Below are positions 1 through 7,134 of a stretch of DNA of 64,000 bases, piece by piece (positions within the stretch are counted from its first letter, which is position 1; each line of letters opens with the position of its first letter). A model generated the notes under the pieces. That model saw only the letters and a list, made by a program, of their open reading frames with translations. It was not told the origin of the DNA and did not search any database. The DNA is from Cupriavidus sp. YR651 (GTDB lineage: Bacteria; Pseudomonadota; Gammaproteobacteria; Burkholderiales; Burkholderiaceae): positions 62,001 to 126,000 of the forward strand of contig NZ_FMYZ01000013.1 of the NCBI RefSeq assembly GCF_900101625.1, written 5' to 3'. A program made the translations under genes and the position numbers.

Positions 1-361
1 GCAGCTCAGGCTTGCGATTGCCATCGATGCCCTCCAGGTACGACTTCCTCACCATCGGTCCGGCAATTCGAGTCTTGTCATAAGTCCGGGCCAGAACGCC
101 TTGGGTGAGCATTTCATTTGGCTGGGCATCGAGTTTCGTTGGGGCGATCTTCTTGATTTTCCCCCGCTCCACCATCGCCACGAAGGGGCCATAGTGGGTA
201 GCGTGCGCCACGGAACCGGTGAAGTTGGCCATAGACCCAGACGCGCCATCGACGGTTTTTGCCAGTGCTTTCGCAGCCGGATTCATGTCGAATAGCTCAG
301 CGGCACTCACCATGCCAGCCGTTCCTGCGAGGGTAAAGAATTGACGTCGAGATAAGGACAT
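1..361 (-). CDS. Molybdopterin oxidoreductase, TorA/BisC-like, N-terminal part only
   Basis: The first 120 codons of a gene that runs off the left edge. The protein opens with a twin-arginine signal (SRRQFF at residues 4-9, then a short hydrophobic stretch). The mature start resembles trimethylamine-N-oxide/biotin sulfoxide reductases: it has a GSVAHATHYGPF stretch, 'KIKKIAPTKLD' and 'TRIAGPMVRKSYLEG', as in the first strands of the DMSO-reductase family. Such enzymes bind bis-MGD molybdenum and reduce S- or N-oxides, usually in the periplasm when Tat-exported. The ATG at 361 has an AAGG ribosome site about 10 nt upstream. The catalytic residues lie outside the window, so the substrate cannot be given. 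Confidence 0.75.
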   Translation of the reverse strand, partial: MSLSRRQFFTLAGTAGMVSAAELFDMNPAAKALAKTVDGASGSMANFTGSVAHATHYGPFVAMVERGKIKKIAPTKLDAQPNEMLTQGVLARTYDKTRIAGPMVRKSYLEGIDGNRKPEL

Positions 362-709
362 ATGGCGCACCTTCGTGTGGGGAGAATGAACGACGCGTTC
401 ACTATCCGCTTGCGCCACGCCAGCAATTTTGATGCGACGCAACCGTCGACAGGCTGGCGTTTGATCCGACGCCGGACTCGCGTGAATGGCGGCGACGCCT
501 GCGCGAAATTCGACAGATTCGGAGAGGCTAATGATGACGCTCTAACGCGTCCCTGCCGCGAGACCGCGTTGTGAATATCGTGCCGGTGGGATTCGGAGAG
601 GCGGGGTATGCGCGTCACACCCGGATGGCATTGCGCCAGCCACGGACTTGACGGAATTGAGGACTACGTATGCGTCGAGGCGACGGACCTGCAAGGCCGT
701 CGGGAGCGG
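362..709. other. Intergenic region with no recognised gene
   Basis: This gap lies upstream of the oxidoreductase and downstream of ettA. Short open frames exist on both strands, but none has a recognisable protein, a good ribosome site or codon use like the neighbouring genes. The promoter of the oxidoreductase should lie here, but I see no convincing -35/-10 pair. Confidence 0.5.
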
Positions 710-735
710 CCCTCCGCAGCGATGACTGCGGAGGG
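710..735 (-). terminator. Perfect 10-bp hairpin downstream of ettA
   Basis: CCCTCCGCAG and CTGCGGAGGG form a perfect inverted repeat around a 6-nt loop, about 78 nt past the ettA stop codon. There is no uridine tract on the minus strand, so it may be an RNA 3'-end stabiliser or a factor-dependent stop rather than a classical intrinsic terminator. Confidence 0.4.
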
Positions 736-812
736 TGGATCATCGGGGCCGGTCGTCAGCGATCGCCCGGTTCAGGCCACCCTTGCAGCCTGCCCGGATG
801 ATCCGGCAACGA

Positions 813-2480
813 TCAGCGGTCGATCGGCTTGTAGCGAATGCGCTTCGGCTTGGCCCCTTCTTCGCCCAGGCGACGCTTCTTGTCTGCTTCGTATTCCTGG
901 TAGTTGCCCGGGAAGAACTCCACATGCGATTCGCCCTCGAACGCCAGGATGTGCGTGGCGATACGATCGAGGAACCAGCGATCGTGGGAGATCACCATGA
1001 CGCATCCGGCGAACTCCAGCAGCGCATCTTCCAGCGCGCGCAGCGTTTCCACATCCAGGTCGTTCGACGGCTCATCCAGCAGCAGCACGTTGCCGCCAGC
1101 GATCAGCGTCTTGGCCATGTGCAGGCGGCCGCGTTCACCACCCGAGAGCGTGCCGACCTGCTTCTGCTGGTCGCCACCCTTGAAGTTGAAGCGGCCGATG
1201 TACGCACGCGACGGCGTCTCATACCGACCCACTGTCAGGATGTCCGAGCCGCCCGAGATTTCCTCGAACACGGTCTTGTTTCCATCGAGGGCGTCGCGGC
1301 TTTGGTCGACAAATGCCATCTTCACGGTCGGCCCGATCTTGATCTCGCCGCTATCCGGCTGTTCCTTGCCGGTCAGCATGCGGAAGAAGGTCGACTTGCC
1401 GGCGCCGTTCGGGCCGATGATGCCCACGATCGCACCCGGCGGCACCTTGAAGCTGAGGTTGTCGATCAGCAGTCGGTCGCCGTAACCCTTGCTCACGCCG
1501 TCGAACTCGATCACTTCATTGCCCAGGCGCTCACCCACCGGGATGAAGATTTCCTGGGTTTCGTTGCGCTTCTGGTATTCCTGGCTGTTCAGCTCGTCAA
1601 AGCGGGCCAGACGCGCCTTCGACTTGGCCTGACGACCCTTCGGGTTCTGGCGTACCCACTCCAGTTCCTTGTGCAGTGCCTTCTGGCGTGCGGATTCGCT
1701 CGACTCTTCCTGCTTCAGCCGCTGCTCCTTCTGGTCCAGCCACGAGCTGTAGTTGCCCTTCCACGGGATGCCGTGGCCGCGATCCAGTTCCAGGATCCAC
1801 TCGGCGGCGTTGTCCAGGAAGTAGCGGTCGTGGGTCACAGCCACCACTGTGCCCGGGAAACGCGTGAGGAACTGCTCGAGCCAGTCCACCGATTCGGCAT
1901 CCAGGTGGTTGGTCGGTTCGTCGAGCAACAGCATGTCCGGGCGCGACAGCAGCAGGCGGCACAGCGCCACGCGGCGCTTTTCCCCGCCGGAGAGATGTCC
2001 GATCTTGGCTTCCCACGGCGGCAGGCGCAGCGCATCGGCGGCGATGTCGAGCTGCAATTCGGCGTTATTGCCGTCGCTTGCGGCCAGGATCGCCTCGTAC
2101 TTGGCCTGCTCGGCGGCCAGCGCGTCGAAGTCGGCATCTGGTTCCGCGTAAGCGGCGTAGATCTCGTCCAGCTTCTTGCGTGCTTCGAACACGCCGCCCA
2201 GCGCGGCTTCCACGGATTCGCGCACGGTCTGCTCCGGATCGAGCTGCGGTTCCTGCGGCAGGTAGCCGATGTTCAGGTTCGGCATCGGCGTGGCTTCGCC
2301 CTCGATCTCCTTGTCGAGGCCGGCCATGATCTTCAGCAGCGTCGACTTGCCCGAGCCGTTCAGACCCAGCACGCCGATCTTGGCGCCGGGGAAGAAGGAC
2401 AGCGAAATGTCCTTGAGGATGTGACGCTTGGGCGGAACGATCTTGCCCACGCGGTTCATGGTGAATACGTACTGTGCCAT
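813..2480 (-). CDS. ettA: Energy-dependent translational throttle protein EttA (ABC-F ATPase)
   Basis: 555 aa, matching the usual EttA length. Two ATP-binding cassettes are visible. The first has Walker [10 protein letters not shown] at 39-47, signature LSGGE at 163-167 and Walker B LLLDEP near 184. The second has Walker [10 protein letters not shown] at 356-364, a second LSGGE and [11 protein letters not shown]. There are no membrane segments, as expected for ABC-F proteins that bind the ribosomal E site and gate the first elongation step according to ADP/ATP level. The arm region and the linker rich in K/R/Q at 250-300 are typical. The start [12 protein letters not shown] is chosen because it matches the family N-terminus; an upstream in-frame start would add 15 unlike residues. 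Confidence 0.95.
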   Translation of the reverse strand: MAQYVFTMNRVGKIVPPKRHILKDISLSFFPGAKIGVLGLNGSGKSTLLKIMAGLDKEIEGEATPMPNLNIGYLPQEPQLDPEQTVRESVEAALGGVFEARKKLDEIYAAYAEPDADFDALAAEQAKYEAILAASDGNNAELQLDIAADALRLPPWEAKIGHLSGGEKRRVALCRLLLSRPDMLLLDEPTNHLDAESVDWLEQFLTRFPGTVVAVTHDRYFLDNAAEWILELDRGHGIPWKGNYSSWLDQKEQRLKQEESSESARQKALHKELEWVRQNPKGRQAKSKARLARFDELNSQEYQKRNETQEIFIPVGERLGNEVIEFDGVSKGYGDRLLIDNLSFKVPPGAIVGIIGPNGAGKSTFFRMLTGKEQPDSGEIKIGPTVKMAFVDQSRDALDGNKTVFEEISGGSDILTVGRYETPSRAYIGRFNFKGGDQQKQVGTLSGGERGRLHMAKTLIAGGNVLLLDEPSNDLDVETLRALEDALLEFAGCVMVISHDRWFLDRIATHILAFEGESHVEFFPGNYQEYEADKKRRLGEEGAKPKRIRYKPIDR

Positions 2481-2575
2481 GGGTGCGAGTCGGTTTGAAT
2501 TTGGGGAATGGCGGGAGTGTAGCAAACGAAGCGAGGCAGGCTCCGGTCACTTCGGCTGATTCCGGTCGCGGCCAG

Positions 2576-2581
2576 TACAAT
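2576..2581 (+). promoter_or_regulatory. Possible -10 element for the His-tail gene
   Basis: TACAAT lies 36 nt before the ATG at 2618, in the divergent gap with ettA. The best -35 candidate (TTCGGC at 2551) is poor and 19 bp away, so this is only a suggestion. Confidence 0.25.
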
Positions 2582-2617
2582 GGAAGGTTCGCAGTTTTCG
2601 CACAATTCCGCTATTCC

Positions 2618-2842
2618 ATGAGCAAACCCGCCCTGACCCTCAAGTTCAAGTGCAAGAAGTGCACGAAACCCGTCACGCTGTACCTGCAAAAGACATCGGC
2701 ATGCTCGCATATCCTGCCCTACCAGGGCTTCTGCAAGTGCGGCGAGATGATGCGCCACGCCACCGGTGACAAGGACGCCGTCGAGTCGTTCGTGAATTCG
2801 ATGGATAACAGCTGGATGCACCACCACCATCACCATCACTAA
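2618..2842 (+). CDS. Small Cys-rich protein with a natural seven-histidine C-terminus
   Basis: 74 aa. I do not recognise a named family. Five cysteines occur at 12, 15, 29, 39 and 41; CKKC at 12-15 and CKC at 39-41 could together hold one metal ion as a small zinc-ribbon. Residues 68-74 are seven consecutive histidines up to the stop codon, encoded by mixed CAC/CAT codons at the natural end of the gene. No signal peptide or membrane segment is seen, so it is probably cytoplasmic. It lies 13 bp before a gene for a zinc-type metallopeptidase and is probably co-transcribed with it. A metal-binding or metal-delivery role is inferred from composition alone. Confidence 0.8.
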   Translation: MSKPALTLKFKCKKCTKPVTLYLQKTSACSHILPYQGFCKCGEMMRHATGDKDAVESFVNSMDNSWMHHHHHHH

Positions 2843-2855
2843 GCAGGCGCCGGTC

Positions 2856-3407
2856 GTGAACGAGAACTGGCGTGCTGGCGTCAAGGATCCGATGCGCTTC
2901 CTGGGCGGCTATCCCCCGGGCGTGCTGGATCAGGTGCGCGCGCTGATCGCGGCTGGCGGCCTCGGCGAGCACCTCGCACGCCGCTACGCGGATCGTCATA
3001 CGATCCAGACGGATCGGGCTCTGTACGAGTACACGGCCGAGATCAAGCAGGAATTCCTGCGTAGCGCACCGCCGCTGCACAAGGTGGGCTATGACGCGCG
3101 GCTCGACACCGCACAACATGCGCTGGGCCTGCACACCGCGATATCGCGTGTGCAAGGCGGCAAGCTAAAAGCAAAGAAGGAAATCCGCGTGGCGTCGTTG
3201 TTCAAGGAAGCGCCCCCCGAATTCCTGCGCATGATCGTCGTGCACGAACTCGCTCACCTTAAAGAGAGCGACCACAACAAGGCGTTTTACCGGCTCTGCG
3301 AGCACATGGAGCCGCGCTATCACCAGCTTGAATTCGATACGCGCCTGTTCCTGGCCTGGCGCGAGCTCGAAAAGACCGGAAACGCGGCCGGGCGCGCCGC
3401 CGGATGA
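2856..3407 (+). CDS. YgjP-like M48-type metallopeptidase domain protein
   Basis: 183 aa. The zinc-binding motif HELAH is at 130-134, with a third histidine at 140 in the pattern HELAHLKESDHNKAFY. This is typical of the YgjP/DUF45 group of gluzincin-like proteins. An aromatic/acidic C-terminal helix follows. No signal peptide is present. The start is the GTG 13 bp after the His-tail gene; an internal ATG at residue 13 is an alternative. The natural substrate of this family is not established. The pairing with a likely metal-binding partner suggests a shared operon but does not prove a functional link. Confidence 0.85.
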   Translation: MNENWRAGVKDPMRFLGGYPPGVLDQVRALIAAGGLGEHLARRYADRHTIQTDRALYEYTAEIKQEFLRSAPPLHKVGYDARLDTAQHALGLHTAISRVQGGKLKAKKEIRVASLFKEAPPEFLRMIVVHELAHLKESDHNKAFYRLCEHMEPRYHQLEFDTRLFLAWRELEKTGNAAGRAAG

Positions 3408-3462
3408 CCGCGCATCAGCCGAAGCACTGAGCGCGGCACGCGTCGACGCACTGGTCCCGTAT

Positions 3463-3487
3463 TAGTCGCAGCTACTAGTCGCAGCTA
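3463..3487. repeat. Tandem duplication of TAGTCGCAGCTA at the 3' end of the GH114-like gene
   Basis: The 12-mer occurs at 3463-3474 and again at 3476-3487. The inner copy encodes the last codons and stop; the outer copy lies just after the stop. It looks like a replication-slippage duplication. Confidence 0.6.
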
Positions 3488-4368
3488 TATCGGAAGTTGT
3501 CGTTCAGTTTCAGCGGCAATACCAGCGTGCGCAGATTCAGGGCCTTCGCCTTGGCACACAACGTTGCACGCTTCACTGGGTCCTTCCATTTTGTCGCGTA
3601 CTCCACGTTGAACACGGCCTTGCCCTGCGTAGTAAAGGCTGAATAAACGCCGCATTCGTTGTATTGGAAGCACTGCTCATTGATGGCGAAGTCGAAATCT
3701 GTCGCCAGCTCCGCAACCTGCGCGATCTCATTCTTAAGTCCGATGGCAAGCCCACGCGCATGGGCTTCGGAAGCAAGGAAGCGGTTGTAGTCGAGTTGCG
3801 TCTCGGCAGTCAGCGGCAGACCCGGGTTATTCGTATAACCGTCGACATTATCCGGATCGATGCCATCGCAACCTCTCGACCTAGCCAGATCCATTCGCGC
3901 TTTCATGATGTTGCGCACGTTCGCGGAACGCGTATCGAGCCAACGCTCCCCCGCCCAGCCATCGAGCGGATTGCCTTGATCGGCGGCGGTGAACTGCGCG
4001 AAATCCGACCGCCAGTCTTCGCTGCTACCCGCCGAGAAATAGCAGATCACGCGTTTGCCCTGCGCCTTCAAGGTGTCGATGGTCGTCTGAGGCGTATCAA
4101 ACAGGTCGAAATCAAATGCGACCGCGTTATAGCTCGTATTGAGCCTGCCTTGCAGTTGAAGCTGCCAGGTATCGGTGACGGCCGGCATCCATCGCGTCGT
4201 GGCGGTGATGCTGTTGCTTGCGGAGGGCGTCACGGTGGGCGTTTCCGTGACGCGCACGACCGAGTTTCCGGAGTCGCCATCTCCACCACCGCCGCACGCG
4301 GCCAGCGTCCCGACGACAATTGCGGCGGCCAGGCGCACGATGCCCTGGCATGCAAATCTGCTGTCCAT
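3475..4368 (-). CDS. GH114-like (endo alpha-1,4 polygalactosaminidase) lipoprotein
   Basis: 297 aa. It starts with a lipoprotein signal ending in the lipobox LAAC, followed by a Gly/Asp-rich linker. The rest resembles glycoside hydrolase family 114 (TIM-barrel, DUF297-type): 'VICYFSAGSSEDWR', 'GERWLDTRS', 'GCDGIDPDNVDGY' with clustered acidic residues, 'AIGLKNE' and 'DFAINEQC'. Known members cleave alpha-1,4 galactosaminoglycan such as Pel-type exopolysaccharide, but no pel genes are nearby, so the substrate is unknown. An in-frame extension of 74 codons upstream is rejected because it would bury the lipoprotein signal. A 13-nt-period repeat covers the stop codon. Confidence 0.8.
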   Translation of the reverse strand: MDSRFACQGIVRLAAAIVVGTLAACGGGGDGDSGNSVVRVTETPTVTPSASNSITATTRWMPAVTDTWQLQLQGRLNTSYNAVAFDFDLFDTPQTTIDTLKAQGKRVICYFSAGSSEDWRSDFAQFTAADQGNPLDGWAGERWLDTRSANVRNIMKARMDLARSRGCDGIDPDNVDGYTNNPGLPLTAETQLDYNRFLASEAHARGLAIGLKNEIAQVAELATDFDFAINEQCFQYNECGVYSAFTTQGKAVFNVEYATKWKDPVKRATLCAKAKALNLRTLVLPLKLNDNFRYSCD

Positions 4369-4800
4369 ACTTGCCCTTCCTCTGTCATCCCGACAAATAA
4401 ATGAATGGCCGGTCTTCCATCGCATCCGCGCGGCCGGCCTCCGGCGCGGAAGTTGCCCTTGCGTCGTCGTCATTGGATCGCGCTTAGGTCGGTGTAGCGT
4501 GTCGACATTATGTTCGGGCGGATTGGCAACGCAATGACGCCGTAACGCCACGACGCAGAAATGCGACACCCGGCGACGCCTCTCGCTCATTCAGCCACAG
4601 TCGAACCCTGCTTGCCGAGGCGGAGTCGTGATGGCGTGCTGAAGAATTATCGGCATCACGAACGGCGTTTGAAATTGATTGCAGTGATGGGTCTTCCTCG
4701 GCTATCGGCGGAACGATCAACGAGGATTGGCTGCCCGGGAGCAACTTGGCGCCGCTGAAGCAAACGGGCGTCGCAAAGTGCACGGCTAGGGAGAGACGGC
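4369..4800. other. Intergenic region with no recognised gene
   Basis: This gap lies between the GH114-like gene and the tRNA terminator. It is less GC-biased than the genes. Open frames of 65-120 codons exist on both strands, but none resembles a known protein or has a ribosome site. No repeats or RNA structures stood out. Confidence 0.5.
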
Positions 4801-4834
4801 AAAAACAAAACGGGCCACGCAAATGCGTGGCCCG
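4801..4834 (-). terminator. Intrinsic terminator of tRNA-Thr
   Basis: A perfect 10-bp stem (CGGGCCACGC / GCGTGGCCCG) with an AAAT loop is followed on the minus strand by a T-rich tract. It lies 11 nt past the tRNA 3' end. Confidence 0.9.
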
Positions 4835-4844
4835 TTCTAGATTC

Positions 4845-4920
4845 TGGTGCCGGCTGCAGGACTCGAACCCGCCACCTGATGATTACAAATCAACTGCTCT
4901 ACCTGATGAGCTAAGCCGGC
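4845..4920 (-). tRNA. tRNA-Thr (anticodon TGT)
   Basis: 76 nt including an encoded CCA end. It folds as a complete cloverleaf: acceptor stem GCCGGCT/AGCCGGC, D stem GCTC/GAGC, anticodon loop TTTGTAA, T loop TTCGAGT. The anticodon TGT reads ACA and, with a modified wobble base, other Thr codons. The anticodon stem has a U-U mismatch at positions 28-42, while the other four pairs are canonical. It lies 52 bp downstream of sspB and has its own terminator. Confidence 0.95.
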
Positions 4921-4972
4921 ATGTATGGTGCAGACCGCGATTCTACTGCATGCGGTCCACTTTGACGATGGC

Positions 4973-5467
4973 TTACTTCACCACCTTCAGAGAAGGTTTC
5001 TTGCCGCCGATGCGAGGTACCGGCGGCGGGGTCGGATCATCGTCCGAGCCGCCCTCTTCCGCCGTCACCGCGGTCGGGGCATCCGCATCCACAGAGGCCA
5101 GTTTCGGCGGAGGATTATTCTCTCGCTCCGTGGCCGCCTGGGTTTCCGGAATGCTGCGCTCCACCGGAAACGCCATGCCTTGCCCGTTCTCCCGCGCATA
5201 GATGGCCAGCACGTTTTCCACCGGCACATCGATCTTGCGCGACACGCCACCAAAGCGAGCGCTGAATGCAATCCACTCATTGCCCATGTCCAGACCGCTT
5301 GTCGCGTCAAAACTCACGTTCAGCACGATTTCGTTGTTCTTCACGAACTCGCGCGGCACGCTTGTGTTGGCATCGACAAAGACGGCGATGTACGGCGTGA
5401 AACCATTATCCGTGCACCATTCGTAGATGGCTCGGATCAGGTAGGGCTTGGTGGACGTTTCAGACAT
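4973..5467 (-). CDS. sspB: Stringent starvation protein B, ClpXP adaptor
   Basis: 164 aa. The conserved domain is at 1-110 (start 'TKPYLIRAIYEWC', 'GFTPYIAV', 'NEIVLNVS', 'FSARFGG', 'IDVPVENVLAIYARENGQGM'). It binds ssrA-tagged peptides and hands them to ClpX. A flexible acidic/proline-rich linker at 115-150 leads to the C-terminal ClpX-binding tail (ending GKKPSLKVVK), which fits the known tether architecture. It follows sspA after a 27-bp gap and should share its transcript, as in other proteobacteria. Confidence 0.95.
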   Translation of the reverse strand: MSETSTKPYLIRAIYEWCTDNGFTPYIAVFVDANTSVPREFVKNNEIVLNVSFDATSGLDMGNEWIAFSARFGGVSRKIDVPVENVLAIYARENGQGMAFPVERSIPETQAATERENNPPPKLASVDADAPTAVTAEEGGSDDDPTPPPVPRIGGKKPSLKVVK

Positions 5468-5494
5468 TACGCTTCCGGTGGCGTCGGATCCGTC

Positions 5495-6106
5495 TTAGCG
5501 ACGCATCACCTTTTCAGAGGGGGTCAGTGCTTCGATATAAGCAGGGCGGCTGAAGATCCGTTCCGCATACTTGAGCAGCGGCGCGGCATTCTTCGACAGC
5601 TCAATGCCATAGTGATCCAGGCGCCACAACAGCGGAGCGATGGCGACGTCGAGCATCGAGAACTCTTCGCCCAGCATGTACTTGTTCTTCACGAAAATCG
5701 GCGCGAGCTGGGTCAGGCGGTCACGAATAGCGGCACGTGCACGTTCGTGGTTCTTCTCGGCGGCCTTGCCCTTTTCGTTCTCGAGCACGTAGACGTGCGT
5801 GAACAGTTCCTTTTCGAAGTTGAACAGGAACAGGCGAGCGCGGGCGCGCTGCACCGGGTCAGCCGGCATCAACTGCGGGTGCGGGAAACGCTCGTCGATA
5901 TACTCATTGATGATGTTCGATTCGTACAGAATCAGGTCTCGTTCGACGAGGATAGGGACCTGGCCGTACGGGTTCATCACCGAGATGTCTTCCGGCTTAT
6001 TGAACAGATCTACGTCGCGAATCTCAAAATCCATGCCCTTTTCAAAAAGGACAAGGCGGCAACGTTGGGAAAACGGGCAAGTGGTACCCGAATACAACAC
6101 CATCAT
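5495..6106 (-). CDS. sspA: Stringent starvation protein A (GST-fold RNA polymerase-associated protein)
   Basis: 203 aa. A glutathione-S-transferase fold is seen: an N-terminal thioredoxin-like domain (MMVLYSGTTCPFSQRCR, then 'NPYGQVPILVERDLILYESNIINEYID') and an all-helical C-terminal domain. SspA binds RNA polymerase and alters transcription in stationary phase and stress. The start at the upstream of two adjacent ATG codons is supported by AAGGA 7-8 nt before it; a 14-residue in-frame extension is not conserved-looking. First gene of the sspA-sspB unit. Confidence 0.93.
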   Translation of the reverse strand: MMVLYSGTTCPFSQRCRLVLFEKGMDFEIRDVDLFNKPEDISVMNPYGQVPILVERDLILYESNIINEYIDERFPHPQLMPADPVQRARARLFLFNFEKELFTHVYVLENEKGKAAEKNHERARAAIRDRLTQLAPIFVKNKYMLGEEFSMLDVAIAPLLWRLDHYGIELSKNAAPLLKYAERIFSRPAYIEALTPSEKVMRR

Positions 6107-6221
6107 GGTTGAATTCCTTGGGTGTGAAGTCCGCGAAATGCATAGCAATTCGGCGAACTTGGCAGCGCTAGTTCGGACAGGGCAAACATTCTGTCAGAAC
6201 GCCCTATCGAAAAGCAAATAA

Positions 6222-6250
6222 GTTACAAATACAGAAAGCGCACCATTCAA
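6222..6250 (-). promoter_or_regulatory. Candidate sigma-70 promoter of sspAB
   Basis: TTGAAT and TGTAAC are separated by 17 bp, about 116 nt upstream of the sspA start. The -35 matches four of six bases and the -10 four of six. It is the best pair in this gap. Confidence 0.35.
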
Positions 6251-6279
6251 CACTTTACGGTTGCGTTGCGCAATGCAGA

Positions 6280-6324
6280 AGGGCCGACGCGGTGCTGCAA
6301 TGCTGCAACTTCCGCGCCGGCCCT
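6280..6324 (-). terminator. Stem-loop downstream of petC
   Basis: AGGGCCG/CGGCCCT and CGCGG/CCGCG pair with one internal mismatch around a 19-nt loop, some 28 nt past the petC stop. A uridine tract is missing, so termination strength is uncertain. Confidence 0.45.
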
Positions 6325-6351
6325 CCGGCAACCACAGCTAGCTGTTACAAC

Positions 6352-7095
6352 TTACTTCACATCTTTCCAGAAAGCGGCATTGAGGCGCCAGGCGAAGACC
6401 GTGAACATGAGCAGGAACAGCAGCACCCAGACACCCAGTCGTTTGCGGTGGCTTTGTGCCGGCTCGGACATCCAGTTCAGGTAGTTCACGAGATCGGCTG
6501 CCGCCTGGTCATATTCCTGCGTGCTCAGCTTGCCCGGCGTCAACTGCTCGAAGCCGGCGAACTTGTGCACCTTCTCGCCATGCTCTTCCACTTCGGCGAA
6601 CTTGGCGGCGCGCTGGCCCTGCAGTTCCCACAGCACGTGCGGCATGCCGACGCTCGGGAATACGAGGTTGTTCCAGCCGGTGGCACGCGCGTCGTCACGG
6701 TAGAACGTGCGCAGGTACGTGTAGAGCCAGTCGTTGCCGCGGGCGCGCGAGATCACCGAGAGGTCCGGCGGCGTGGCACCGAAAAACACCTTGGCATCCT
6801 TCGGCGGCAACGCGATCGTCATGGTCTCGCCCACCTTGTCGGCGGAGAACAGCAGGTTCTGGCGGATCTGGTCGTCCGTCAGATCCAGATCCTTCAGCCG
6901 GTTGTAGCGCATCATCGATGCGCCGTGGCAGTTCAGGCAGTAGTTGACGAACAACTTGGCGCCGCGCTGTAGCGACGACACGTCGCTGGTGTCCAGCGGC
7001 GCCGGCTCCAGGGGATACCCCCCTTCGCTCGCGCTTGCGGGCATGGCCGCGAAGCAGGCGCCAACCAGTGCGAAGATCGAAAGCAACTTTTTCAT
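6352..7095 (-). CDS. petC: Ubiquinol-cytochrome c reductase, cytochrome c1
   Basis: 247 aa. It has a cleavable signal peptide (about residues 1-22), the heme c motif CLNCH at 53-57, and a C-terminal membrane anchor near 220-240 (VWVLLFLLMFTVFAWRL). The methionine in 'PSVGMPHVLWE' is a likely sixth heme ligand by family comparison. It passes electrons from the Rieske protein to soluble cytochromes such as the c4 encoded at 63069. Last gene of petABC; 39 bp follow petB. Heme attachment would use the CcsB/ResB pair in this window. Confidence 0.95.
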   Translation of the reverse strand: MKKLLSIFALVGACFAAMPASASEGGYPLEPAPLDTSDVSSLQRGAKLFVNYCLNCHGASMMRYNRLKDLDLTDDQIRQNLLFSADKVGETMTIALPPKDAKVFFGATPPDLSVISRARGNDWLYTYLRTFYRDDARATGWNNLVFPSVGMPHVLWELQGQRAAKFAEVEEHGEKVHKFAGFEQLTPGKLSTQEYDQAAADLVNYLNWMSEPAQSHRKRLGVWVLLFLLMFTVFAWRLNAAFWKDVK

Positions 7096-7134
7096 CTTGT
7101 GTCCTTGTCCTCTTGTCGGGGTTCGCGCAACGCT

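Noticed and set aside
735-2498. Open frame of 587 codons opposite ettA
   Set aside because: Codon-aligned antisense shadow of ettA without a recognisable protein.
2821-2842. His-tag as a sign of vector or engineered DNA
   Set aside because: The histidine codons are mixed, the stop and next gene follow naturally, and there is no linker, tag cleavage site or vector sequence nearby.
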